The notes below the pieces were generated by a model that did not search any database, was not told the origin of the DNA, and was given only the letters and a program-made list of their open reading frames with translations. This document shows positions 24,401-30,567 of a DNA stretch of 30,567 bases, piece after piece. The stretch comes from an uncultured Eubacterium sp. (GTDB taxonomy: Bacteria; Bacillota; Clostridia; Lachnospirales; Lachnospiraceae): NCBI GenBank assembly GCA_910584065.1, contig CAJTZN010000041.1:1-30567 (forward strand). Direction: 5' to 3'. Both the position numbers and the translations under genes were made by a program. Position 1 is the stretch's first letter. The number at the start of each line of letters is the position of its first letter.

Positions 24401-25474
24401 TTAGATTTCCAAATTCTGCGTCTCACTCTTGATATCGATCTTATAACCGGTCAGCCTCGCCGCCAGTCTGGCGTTCTGCCCCTCCTTGCCAATGGCCAGT
24501 GAGAGCTGGTAGTCCGGCACGATAACGACCGCCGTCTTTTCCTCCGGATCCACAGTAACTGACAGCACTCGCGACGGACTGAGCGCGTGCTCGATAAAAA
24601 TGGCCGGATTTTCGTTCCACTCCACGATATCAATCTTCTCTCCGCGAAGCTCATCAACTACCACATTGACGCGCGCGCCGTTGACGCCGACGCAGGCGCC
24701 GACCGGATCGACATCGGGGTTGTTGCTGAACACCGCTATTTTGGAACGGGAACCAGCTTCCCGCGAAACATTTTTGATCTCCACCACGCCGCTCTGCACT
24801 TCCGCCACTTCCGCTTCAAACAGGCGTTTCACGAGTTCCGGGTGCGTGCGGCTCACCGTGATCCGCGGCCCCCTCGTCGTATCCCTGACTTCGGTGACAT
24901 ACAGTTTTATTTTTTCATGCGAACGGAACCTCTCGCTCTTTACCTGCTCCGCTTCGGTGAGCACCGTATCGATCTTTCCGATATTGATGGTGTAATTCCC
25001 GCCATTGTATCGCTGTACCGTCCCGGTGATGATGTCCCGTTCCTTCATATAATACTGGTCAAACAGTACTTTTCTCTCTTCTTCGCGTATTTTCTGCACG
25101 ACAACCTGTTTTGCTTTCTGCGCCGAAATACGTCCAAAATTTTTCGGTGTCACTTCTATGCTCACGATCGCGCCAATCTCTGCCACGTCATACTTCGTTT
25201 CCGCCTCTACCAAGGAAATCTGCAGCGTTTCATCTTCTACTTCTTCCACTACTTCTTTATCCTGATATACGTGGAATTCCCCCGTGACCTCATCCAGTGT
25301 AACGCGGACGTTATCGGATTTTCCGAACTGGTCTTTGCACGCCGCCAAAAGGGAGTTCTGTATTGCTTCTATTAAAATATCCTTGCTGATATCTTTTTCT
25401 TTTTCAATCGCCTTTAATGCCTCAATCAATTCCGGATTACCATTCGTTGTCGTTTTATTATTTTTTGCCTTCAT
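24401..25474 (-). CDS. nusA: Transcription termination/antitermination factor NusA
   Basis: NusA (357 residues, the short Firmicutes form without C-terminal acidic repeats) binds RNA polymerase and nascent RNA and controls pausing, termination and antitermination. The N-terminal domain ELIEALKAIEKEKDISKDILIEAIQNSL is followed by the S1 domain (GTVQRYNGGNYTINIGKIDTVL near 150-170). KH1 and KH2 come next, with VDPVGACVGVNGARVNVVVDELRGEKIDIVEW and LSLAIGKEGQNARLAARLTGYKIDI. GTGAGGT lies 4 nt before the ATG. A short hairpin (25493-25511) lies just upstream of the ribosome binding site. Confidence 0.98.
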   Translation of the reverse strand: MKAKNNKTTTNGNPELIEALKAIEKEKDISKDILIEAIQNSLLAACKDQFGKSDNVRVTLDEVTGEFHVYQDKEVVEEVEDETLQISLVEAETKYDVAEIGAIVSIEVTPKNFGRISAQKAKQVVVQKIREEERKVLFDQYYMKERDIITGTVQRYNGGNYTINIGKIDTVLTEAEQVKSERFRSHEKIKLYVTEVRDTTRGPRITVSRTHPELVKRLFEAEVAEVQSGVVEIKNVSREAGSRSKIAVFSNNPDVDPVGACVGVNGARVNVVVDELRGEKIDIVEWNENPAIFIEHALSPSRVLSVTVDPEEKTAVVIVPDYQLSLAIGKEGQNARLAARLTGYKIDIKSETQNLEI

Positions 25475-25492
25475 TTTTACCTCACTTCCGCA

Positions 25493-25511
25493 AGGTGGAT
25501 CCTATCCACCT
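25493..25511 (-). other. Short stem-loop in the rimP-nusA intergenic region
   Basis: AGGTGGAT and ATCCACCT form an 8-bp perfect stem with a 3-nt loop about 18 nt before the nusA start. There is no U-tract, so it is not a terminator; it may affect mRNA processing or nusA translation. Confidence 0.5.
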
Positions 25512-25537
25512 GTCGCTTTTTTACTCAACCATTCACG

Positions 25538-26053
25538 TTAAAAATCAATTGATCTGCGAATACATGCAATATTTTTTATTTCTATTTCCAGCGTGTCCTC
25601 ACCGTCAAAGGCGAGAACGATCGTTCCGCCGGTAACGGTCTGCTCCGACGGCGCCTCATATTCTTTTAATATACCGATGAATTCCTTGTCAGAATATTTC
25701 GTTCCATCCTGCTCCCATTCTACCGGCGCATATAATTTCACCTCGACATCCCTGCCAAGATTTCTTATGTAGTCTTTTGGTTTCTTAAACGGCCGGAGAA
25801 GTCCCGGGGAGCTCACTTCCAAAACATAGGATTCCTCGATAAAATCCTCCTGATCCATCCGGTCTCCCAGCGCGTGGTTTACAAGCGTGAGATCGTCGAT
25901 CGTAATCCCGCCCTCCTTGTCAATATATGCCCGAAGATGCCAGCTTCCCGCTTCTTTTACAAACTCCACATCTACGAGTTCAAAGCGGTGCTCCTCCAGG
26001 ATCGGCAGGATCAGCTGTTCGGTACGCTTCTCGTATTCCTGATGTTTACTCAA
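25538..26053 (-). CDS. rimP: Ribosome maturation factor RimP
   Basis: RimP (171 residues) helps 30S subunit maturation. The sequence shows LILPILEEHRFELVDVEFVKEAGSWHLRAYIDKEGGITIDDL at the N-terminus and YVLEVSSPGLLRPFKKPKDY in the centre, both family signatures, with an SH3-like C-terminal domain. The start appears to be TTG at 26053, 7 nt after GAGGG; there is no suitable ATG nearby. A TTG start and the terminator-like leader hairpin suggest low or controlled expression of this first gene in the nusA-infB operon. Confidence 0.95.
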   Translation of the reverse strand: MSKHQEYEKRTEQLILPILEEHRFELVDVEFVKEAGSWHLRAYIDKEGGITIDDLTLVNHALGDRMDQEDFIEESYVLEVSSPGLLRPFKKPKDYIRNLGRDVEVKLYAPVEWEQDGTKYSDKEFIGILKEYEAPSEQTVTGGTIVLAFDGEDTLEIEIKNIACIRRSIDF

Positions 26054-26079
26054 AAAGCAACCCTCTTTTCCTGTAACCT

Positions 26080-26111
26080 AAAAACAATGAGTGGACTTGC
26101 GTCCACTCATT
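26080..26111 (-). terminator. Intrinsic-terminator-like hairpin in the rimP-nusA-infB leader
   Basis: A perfect 11-bp inverted repeat (26111-26101 with 26096-26086) with a 4-nt loop is followed on the minus strand by G and then five U (26084-26080). It lies between the predicted promoter (26133-26161) and the rimP start, so transcripts entering the operon must pass it. It may also end read-through from the ABC transporter gene upstream. Confidence 0.75.
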
Positions 26112-26132
26112 CTAGCCATCAACAACATTTTC

Positions 26133-26161
26133 AGTGTAGCACAGTCAAAACCAAATTGCAA
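26133..26161 (-). promoter_or_regulatory. Promoter of the rimP-nusA-infB operon
   Basis: On the minus strand, TTGCAA (26161-26156) and TACACT (26138-26133) are 17 nt apart, with TG one base before the -10. The -35 lies inside one arm of a 9-bp inverted repeat (26153-26161 with 26169-26177). Confidence 0.7.
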
Positions 26162-26240
26162 TACCTTTTTGCAATTTTTCCTTACTTTTTCCGTATTTTT
26201 TCGTATTTTTAAGCCTGATGAGCCTGATCTGCAAAATCCA

Positions 26241-27992
26241 TCACTCCGCGCCGCCCGATAATGTATATAAACTGTAGTAGGTCCCGCGTCGTTCCATCAG
26301 TTCCCGGTGCGTCCCCTGTTCCGCGATCCCTTCCTCCGTCAGTACGAGAATGCGCTTCGCGTTCCGTATCGTGGAAAGCCGGTGGGCGATCACAAACGTC
26401 GTCCGGTTTTTCGCCAGCTGTTCTAACGACTCCTGAACGACCTTCTCGCTCTCATTGTCGAGCGCCGACGTCGCTTCATCAAAAATGAGGATCGGCGGAT
26501 TTTTCAGGAAAACGCGCGCGATCGAAAGCCGCTGTTTCTGTCCGCCGGACAGTTTCACGCCCCGCTGGCCGATATTTGTCTCATATCCCTCCGGCAGGTT
26601 CATGATAAATTCATGCGCGTTCGCGTTTTTGGCGGCCTCGATGATCTCCTCCCTCGTCGCATCCGGCCTCCCGTAGCGGATGTTATCAATGACCGTTCCC
26701 GCGAACAGGTACACATCCTGCTGGACGACGCCGATGTTCTGGCGCAGGCTTTTCAGCGAATAATCCCGAATATCCACATCATCCACATAAATGGCTCCAA
26801 ACGTCACTTCATAAAATCTCGGAATCAGGCTGCAAAGCGTCGTCTTGCCGGCACCCGAGGAACCGACTAGCGCCACGTACTCCCCGGCCTGCACATGCAG
26901 GCTTACATGGCTCAGCACCTTTTCCTGATCCTCCTCATAGCGGAAACCGACATCATCAAAGCGGATATCCCCTCTGATGTTTTCTGCCTGAACCGGATGA
27001 GCGGACTCTTTGATCTCCGGTTCGACGGCCAGCATCTCGCGGAACCTCTCATACCCGGAAATCCCATTTTGGAACTGCTCGGTAAAGTTGATCAGTTTCT
27101 GCACCGGTTCGGTAAAATTGTTCACATAGAGTAAAAACGTGATCAGATCCGGAGCATCCAGGCTTCCATTCGTCAAAAATATCGCGCCGACGATGACGAC
27201 GAGAACGGTGATCATCGTGATAAACGCATTGAGTCCGGCATGGTACTGCCCCATATAAAAGTAACTGTTCTTCTTGCTGTCGAGAAATCCTTTGTTCCCG
27301 ACCGCGAATTTTCTCTGTTCCTCTTCTTCATTGGCAAACGATTTTACGACGCGGATGCCCGAGAGGTTATCCTCGATGCCGGCGTTGATCTCCGCGATCT
27401 TCTCGCGGTTTTTCTTAAACGCCCGCTTCATTTTCTTATTCAGCACATATGCGTAAATGAACATGACCGGTATGAGCAGAAACGCGGCTAACGCGAGCCT
27501 CGGATTCACCCAGACTAAGATTGCCAGCGTTCCGATGAACTTGATAAAAGAAATCACCACGTCTTCCGGCCCGTGGTGCAGAAGTTCTGTTATGTCAAAC
27601 AGATCGCTCGTAATCCTGGACATGAGTTGCCCGACCTTCTGGTTGTCATAAAAAGAAAACGAAAGTTTTTGATAGTGTTCAAAAATTTCCTTCCTCATGT
27701 TGTACTCGATCTTCGCGCCCATCACATGGCCGTAATTGCCGATAAAATAATTGCTGCCGCACTGGATCAGCACGAGCATCGTCATGACCGCCCCCAGCAC
27801 GAGTATCGTGGAGAGGATCTGATCTTTCGGCATATAGATGACCGTCCCGGTTATGTAGCGGACGATCAACGGGATCACGAGCGTCGTCGCGGCTCCCAGA
27901 AAGGCAAAAAACATATCGGCTGCAAAAATGCCTTTGAACGGCTTATAGTAGCTGAGAAATTCATTCCATTTAAAATACTTTTTTTCTTCCAT
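26241..27992 (-). CDS. ABC transporter, fused permease and ATP-binding protein
   Basis: The 583-residue half-transporter has a type IV (MsbA/LmrA-like exporter) membrane domain of about 310 residues with six predicted segments, then a nucleotide-binding domain. The latter has Walker A GSSGAGKTT (377-385), Q-loop QQD (424-426), signature LSGGQ (481-485), Walker B ILIFDE (501-506) and H-loop His537. All catalytic residues are present, so a homodimeric exporter is possible; the substrate is unknown. The start is the ATG at 27992, preceded by GTGAGGAAGAG. The open frame extends upstream across the tRNA gene, which is not coding. The gene starts only about 32 nt after the tRNA terminator. A neighbouring partner half-transporter is absent. 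Confidence 0.93.
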   Translation of the reverse strand: MEEKKYFKWNEFLSYYKPFKGIFAADMFFAFLGAATTLVIPLIVRYITGTVIYMPKDQILSTILVLGAVMTMLVLIQCGSNYFIGNYGHVMGAKIEYNMRKEIFEHYQKLSFSFYDNQKVGQLMSRITSDLFDITELLHHGPEDVVISFIKFIGTLAILVWVNPRLALAAFLLIPVMFIYAYVLNKKMKRAFKKNREKIAEINAGIEDNLSGIRVVKSFANEEEEQRKFAVGNKGFLDSKKNSYFYMGQYHAGLNAFITMITVLVVIVGAIFLTNGSLDAPDLITFLLYVNNFTEPVQKLINFTEQFQNGISGYERFREMLAVEPEIKESAHPVQAENIRGDIRFDDVGFRYEEDQEKVLSHVSLHVQAGEYVALVGSSGAGKTTLCSLIPRFYEVTFGAIYVDDVDIRDYSLKSLRQNIGVVQQDVYLFAGTVIDNIRYGRPDATREEIIEAAKNANAHEFIMNLPEGYETNIGQRGVKLSGGQKQRLSIARVFLKNPPILIFDEATSALDNESEKVVQESLEQLAKNRTTFVIAHRLSTIRNAKRILVLTEEGIAEQGTHRELMERRGTYYSLYTLSGGAE

Positions 27993-28024
27993 CTCTTCCT
28001 CACTTCTATTTTCATTTCTTTCTG

Positions 28025-28060
28025 CAAAAAACCCCGGGAACCGATATGCGTTCCCGAGGT
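28025..28060 (-). terminator. Intrinsic terminator of tRNA-Glu
   Basis: An 11-bp stem (28060-28050 with 28041-28031) containing one G-U pair and an 8-nt loop runs into a U-tract at 28030-28026 on the minus strand. Confidence 0.88.
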
Positions 28061-28069
28061 TATCATTCA

Positions 28070-28141
28070 TAGTCCGTAGGGGAATCGAACCCCTGTTTCT
28101 GCCGTGAGAGGGCAGCGTCTTAGCCGCTTGACCAACGGACC
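28070..28141 (-). tRNA. tRNA-Glu (anticodon CUC)
   Basis: The 72-nt minus-strand gene folds as a cloverleaf. The acceptor GGTCCGT pairs with ACGGACT (G1-U72), the D arm has GGTCAAGCGGCTAAGAC, and the anticodon stem CTGCC/GGCAG has loop CTCTCAC. The T arm is AGGGG-TTCGATT-CCCCT, and the discriminator is A. CCA is not encoded. A consensus promoter lies upstream and a terminator downstream. Confidence 0.95.
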
Positions 28142-28160
28142 ATTCCACATCACAAAAACT

Positions 28161-28189
28161 ATAATATATCATGTTTGTCGATTTGTCAA
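28161..28189 (-). promoter_or_regulatory. Promoter of tRNA-Glu
   Basis: On the minus strand, a perfect TTGACA (28189-28184) and TATTAT (28166-28161) are separated by 17 nt. The -10 ends about 20 nt before the mature tRNA. Confidence 0.85.
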
Positions 28190-28209
28190 GAAAAATTTTT
28201 AATTTTGTT

Positions 28210-28716
28210 TTAATAAAAATCATGTATTTTTGGTGTATTGAAATCCCTGATATACTCGAAATTCAGTTCCTCTGCCCATATCTCCATATCTGCCCCGCAG
28301 CGGGACAGACTGCCCTCTGTCTCTCCGTAGGTTTTCTCCAGCTGTTCCAGCACCGCCTCCTCATGCTCTGTTTCTAATTTCCAAAGATATGGCTTCTTGC
28401 CAATCCTCTTTGCCGGGTGGACATCCGAAACATCAAATACATAATGCAGCACCGGCCAGTCCCTCTCCGCATCAATCAATGCAATTCCCTTTGCTCCACG
28501 GTTTACCCAGGAGAACATTTTTTTATTCCATATCTTAATTGAAGCACAGGCGGTTGCCTCCGGTTTTTGTGCATAAATAAGTATCTGATCCTCAAAAGGA
28601 TATTTATAAAGTCTTGCAGCCATAGCCAGATATTTCATCCACTCCTGACCGTTTACTGTCACTCTCTTTACGGTTTCCCCTGCAAGCCTGTATATTTCAT
28701 GATATTTTGTTTGCAT
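28210..28716 (-). pseudogene. Remnant of a conjugative-element helicase/DNA methylase, N-terminal fragment
   Basis: The 168-residue product starts like the very large (over 2000 residue) SNF2-helicase/methylase proteins of clostridial integrative conjugative elements: YHEIYRLAGETVKRVTVNGQEWMKYLAMAARLYKYPF, DQILIYAQKPEATACASIKIWN, FSWVNRGAKGIALID and YVFDVSDVHPAKRIGKKPYLW. The start has AGGAGG. After KTYGETEG the text jumps to SLSRCGADMEIW, which in my recollection of these proteins lies roughly 100 residues further on, so an internal deletion is likely. After YIRDFNT the homology ends and a stop follows. What remains is a few percent of the family length and cannot work as helicase or methylase. 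The break is about 100 nt from the tRNA-Glu gene. Confidence 0.75.
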
Positions 28717-28738
28717 TGGCGGTCTGTCCTCCTGTCTT

Positions 28739-29085
28739 TCAATGCCGTTTTAAGTTATGTTTTTGCACCATTTTTTCCGGTGTCTTTTCTAATGTTTCTT
28801 TCTGCAGTGGACTGTCAGCAATATGAAAAATATGTTTTCTCGCATTATATTCATATACATGGTCAGACAGCCTTTCATCTTCGGGTACCGCCATCGGTTG
28901 ACACTCTGTACCATAGCCTGCAACTGTGTACAATTTGTCTCCCTTGTTTTCGGCAGCACAAGAATTTCATGCACGGACGACGGAAGTACATAATAATCCC
29001 CGCCTGCCCCAGCAGCGGATAGCCCGCATAGCAGGCGGTCTGTGGCTTGAATAATAGGCGTGGACTGAACTGTTACATTTTGGCT
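28739..29085 (-). pseudogene. DUF5688-like conjugative-element protein, truncated and frameshifted
   Basis: Two minus-strand frames together resemble the C-terminal part of DUF5688 proteins found beside the helicase gene in clostridial conjugative elements. The upstream frame reads GAGGDYYVLPSSVHEILVLPKTRE and TQLQAMVQSVN. The downstream frame continues with MAVPEDERLSDHVYEYNARKHIF to a stop at 28739. A single-base loss near 28895 explains the break. The N-terminal half is missing, ending in unrelated sequence near 29085. The fragment lies 22 nt upstream of the helicase remnant on the same strand, which fits the usual neighbourhood. The family name is recalled, not searched. Confidence 0.6.
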
Positions 29086-29105
29086 ATCTTCCCGGCATAT
29101 TTTTA

Positions 29106-29134
29106 TTGACCTCATAAAGAAATTTGTGTATAAT
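29106..29134 (+). promoter_or_regulatory. Promoter of the toxin-antitoxin pair
   Basis: TTGACC (29106-29111) and TATAAT (29129-29134) are 17 nt apart, 24 nt before the antitoxin start codon. Antitoxins of this class usually repress their own promoter; I see no clear palindrome. Confidence 0.8.
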
Positions 29135-29158
29135 TTTACTATCAAGGAGGTGCTGCAT

Positions 29159-29419
29159 ATGCCAACCATTAAATCAAGTGCAGAATTAAGAAATAACTAT
29201 AATGAAATCTCTACACTCTGTCACGAATATGCCGAACCCATATTTATTACCAAAAATGGGAAAGGCGACCTCGCAGTCATGAGTATTGAGACCTACGAGG
29301 AAATGTCAAGCCGTTTTGAACTTTATGGTCTGTTAAAAGACGGCATGGATGACATCGAATCCGGTCGCACCCGGCCATTTTCGGATGCCCTGTCAGACAT
29401 CCGGAAGAGACGTGGCTGA
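29159..29419 (+). CDS. Phd/YefM-family antitoxin
   Basis: The 86-residue protein begins MPTIKSSAELRNNYNEISTLCHEYAEPIFITKNGKGDLAVMS, the N-terminal DNA-binding and dimerisation fold of Phd/YefM antitoxins. A helical C-terminus (RFELYGLLKDGMDDIESG) should wrap the toxin. AAGGAGG lies 8 nt before the ATG at 29159; the longer frame from 29126 contains the promoter and is rejected. Its stop overlaps the toxin start by one base (TGATG), a typical coupled arrangement. It lies on the plus strand, opposite to the decayed conjugative-element genes around it. Confidence 0.88.
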   Translation: MPTIKSSAELRNNYNEISTLCHEYAEPIFITKNGKGDLAVMSIETYEEMSSRFELYGLLKDGMDDIESGRTRPFSDALSDIRKRRG

Positions 29420-29751
29420 TGGACTTTAAAATCCATATCACATCTGTTGCCGAGCGGGATATGATCCATGCTGCAGACCACATTGATTATGTCCTGAAAA
29501 ACCCAAAAGCTGCCAATGATCTTTTAGACCATGCAGAAAAACAGATTAACTCCCTGTGTAATTTCCCCGAAAAATTCAAACTGGTAGACGATCCCGTCCT
29601 TGCCTCCTGGGGCATACGGTTTACTGTTATAGACAACTATCTTGCTTTTTATGTTGTTGACACGGAAAAAAATCTGGTTACCATAGTCCGTTTCCTTTTC
29701 CAGAAAAGCAACTGGAAATCCATTCTGCGTCAGGGATTTCCCCTTTTTTAA
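29419..29751 (+). CDS. RelE/ParE-superfamily toxin
   Basis: The 110-residue protein has the RelE/ParE fold pattern: KIHITSVAERDMIHAADHIDYVLKNPKAANDLLDHAEKQINSLCNFPEKFKLVDDP at the N-terminus, then GIRFTVIDNYLAFYVVDTEKNLVTIVRFLFQKSNW. The strand-rich end IDNYLAFYVVD...TIVRFLF is the usual core. The GIRFTVIDNY form and pairing with a Phd-like antitoxin suit either an mRNA endonuclease or a gyrase-directed ParE; sequence alone does not decide. No frameshift or truncation is seen, in contrast with its neighbours, so the module is probably functional. Confidence 0.87.
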   Translation: MDFKIHITSVAERDMIHAADHIDYVLKNPKAANDLLDHAEKQINSLCNFPEKFKLVDDPVLASWGIRFTVIDNYLAFYVVDTEKNLVTIVRFLFQKSNWKSILRQGFPLF

Positions 29752-29762
29752 ACTGTCTGCTG

Positions 29763-30113
29763 TCACAGTCCAAACACTTTCTGCATCACGCCATCCGACA
29801 TTTTTACACTAGACGCAACCGCACCCATCTTCAGACAGTATTCCAACAGTCTGACTGCCGCATTTTCTGTGTCCAATACCACTGTATCAATAAACGTGTT
29901 ACTGATTACAATAACCACTGCAATCAGAAGTGCCGTTAGGACATAACCGAAAAATGTTTTAATGTAGGAATACCCCATCTGTGCCGTCTGTCCTCCCGCT
30001 GCCAGCGTAAACAGGGCAAGTCCGGCAAACGGGGCAATCATATAGATTTTCAGAATACGGTTCAGCACCGCAAGTACCACGACAAATAGCATAAACCGTC
30101 CGGGAATCCACCA
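29763..30113 (-). pseudogene. VirB6/TrbL-like conjugation membrane protein, C-terminal fragment
   Basis: A hydrophobic minus-strand frame reads FMLFVVVLAVLNRILKIYMIAPFAGLALFTLAAGGQTAQMGYSY, then two membrane stretches (FFGYVLTALLIAVVIVISNTFIDTVV) and a short tail ending KMSDGVMQKVFGL. This resembles the second half of the polytopic VirB6/TrbL-like (CD1107-type) proteins in Tn916-related conjugative elements. The open frame begins after a TGA near 30114, with only nine codons before the first ATG at 30092 and no convincing ribosome binding site. The N-terminal membrane segments are therefore missing. The rest of the mating apparatus is not in the window. Confidence 0.6.
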
Positions 30114-30203
30114 TAGAAATCAATATTCCCTCAAAATGAATAGTTGGATTGATATGTTTTTATCACTGGCATCAACTCCTTCCAAAAAATTTACCATAAC
30201 ACA

Positions 30204-30244
30204 GAAAAGGACACTCTCTAGTTTTTCACTTAGAAAGTGTCCTT
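30204..30244 (-). terminator. Hairpin with short U-tract, possible terminator
   Basis: A 13-bp inverted repeat with one mismatch (30207-30219 with 30232-30244) and a 12-nt loop is followed on the minus strand by U-rich bases. It may end a minus-strand gene of the element beyond the window, or be a leftover of a mobile element end. Confidence 0.5.
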
Positions 30245-30320
30245 AATTTGCAAAATATTTAATTGAATGTTTCTTTACCTCATGCACGAAACAGAATATT
30301 CCGGCACACTCCTATGGAAT

Positions 30321-30342
30321 TTTGTGGTAAATTTGTGGTAAA
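30321..30342. repeat. Two adjacent copies of an 11-bp direct repeat (TTTGTGGTAAA)
   Basis: The two copies (30321-30331 and 30332-30342) are perfect and adjacent. A related pair lies 198 bp to the right. Such short spaced pairs resemble arm-type binding sites of tyrosine recombinases; no integrase gene is inside the window. Confidence 0.75.
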
Positions 30343-30518
30343 TTGATTGCTCGATTCATCGCAAACGCCCTATTCTCAAGGCTTTCTCAACTCAAACTCT
30401 TCATCGTCGGGAAAGGCAATCGAGTTACTTCATTATTATTCATAACCGCTTATCTCCGCTTTTCTCTTACAATTCAACACTTCATTATGATGTGTTATTC
30501 TACCAGTAAAATTTCAAA

Positions 30519-30540
30519 TTTGATGTAAATTTGTTGTAAA
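30519..30540. repeat. Second pair of the 11-bp direct repeat family (TTTGATGTAAA, TTTGTTGTAAA)
   Basis: Copies at 30519-30529 and 30530-30540 differ from the first pair only at positions 5 and 6 of the unit. Orientation and period are the same as at 30321. Confidence 0.7.
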
Positions 30541-30567
30541 CCACACAATTTGCTGTACTCATTTATC

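Larger units (their letters stand above)
30114..30567. other. AT-rich region without genes at the right edge
   Basis: No open frame with a ribosome binding site and recognisable product is seen on either strand. The region holds a hairpin (30204-30244) and two pairs of 11-bp direct repeats (30321-30342 and 30519-30540). Base composition is like the conjugative-element remains and unlike the core genes to the left. Confidence 0.7.

Noticed and set aside
27993..28223. N-terminal extension of the ABC transporter through the tRNA gene
   Set aside because: The frame is open by chance across tRNA-Glu and its terminator; a ribosome binding site supports the ATG at 27992.
29126..29158. Longer antitoxin start at 29126
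   Set aside because: That ATG-like start lies in the promoter -10 region; AAGGAGG clearly serves the ATG at 29159.

Overview
The window reads as a chromosomal segment of a Gram-positive anaerobe of the class Clostridia, most likely family Lachnospiraceae. The reasons are the Firmicutes-type rimP-nusA-ylxR-ylxQ-infB-rbfA-nrnA-truB-ribF cluster, strong AGGAGG-type ribosome binding sites on almost every gene, the scpA-scpB pair, a purM-purN-purD run, several chemoreceptors, and a tRNA gene without encoded CCA. This is an inference from gene content; no database search was run. Nearly all genes lie on the minus strand, so transcription mostly runs from high to low coordinates.

Region by region. 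(1) 1-540: AT-rich remnant of a SIR2-like gene, cut off after its N-terminal NAD-binding part. (2) 559-5642: a GreA/GreB-family factor, glyA, then purD, purN and purM (transcribed purM to purN to purD) from a strong promoter at 5688-5716. A perfect 117-bp tandem duplication at the purN/purD junction creates a 34-codon PurD-PurN chimeric ORF. (3) 5810-6784: a lone plus-strand HMGL-like aldolase, closed by a bidirectional terminator. (4) 6856-8225: scpB and scpA, overlapping by 4 nt. Upstream of scpA is an array of four 23-bp tandem repeats. (5) 8412-14677: three methyl-accepting chemotaxis proteins in tandem, two of them close paralogues. (6) 14807-26053: a long minus-strand run. It starts at a promoter and a terminator-like leader hairpin in front of rimP, and passes through the translation and RNA-processing genes, ribF, a Na+/phosphate cotransporter-like protein and a metallophosphoesterase. 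(7) 26241-28141: an ABC exporter immediately downstream of tRNA-Glu(CUC) and its terminator. (8) 28210-30567: an AT-richer graveyard of an integrative conjugative element. It holds a truncated helicase/methylase N-terminus, a frameshifted DUF5688-like fragment and a truncated VirB6/TrbL-like membrane protein. An apparently intact Phd/YefM-ParE toxin-antitoxin pair lies among them, and a gene-free end carries two pairs of 11-bp direct repeats that may be integrase arm sites.

How the genes work together. The purine genes make phosphoribosylamine-derived intermediates; GlyA supplies glycine for PurD and one-carbon units for PurN. The rimP-ribF cluster couples ribosome maturation (RimP, RbfA), initiation (IF2), transcription termination and antitermination (NusA), tRNA modification (TruB) and nanoRNA turnover (NrnA). 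ScpAB form the condensin kleisin complex with SMC, which is encoded elsewhere. I did not find one large undescribed system. The strongest unusual signals are the 117-bp duplication, the hairpin in the rimP-nusA leader, the 23-bp repeat array and the mobile-element remains at both edges.
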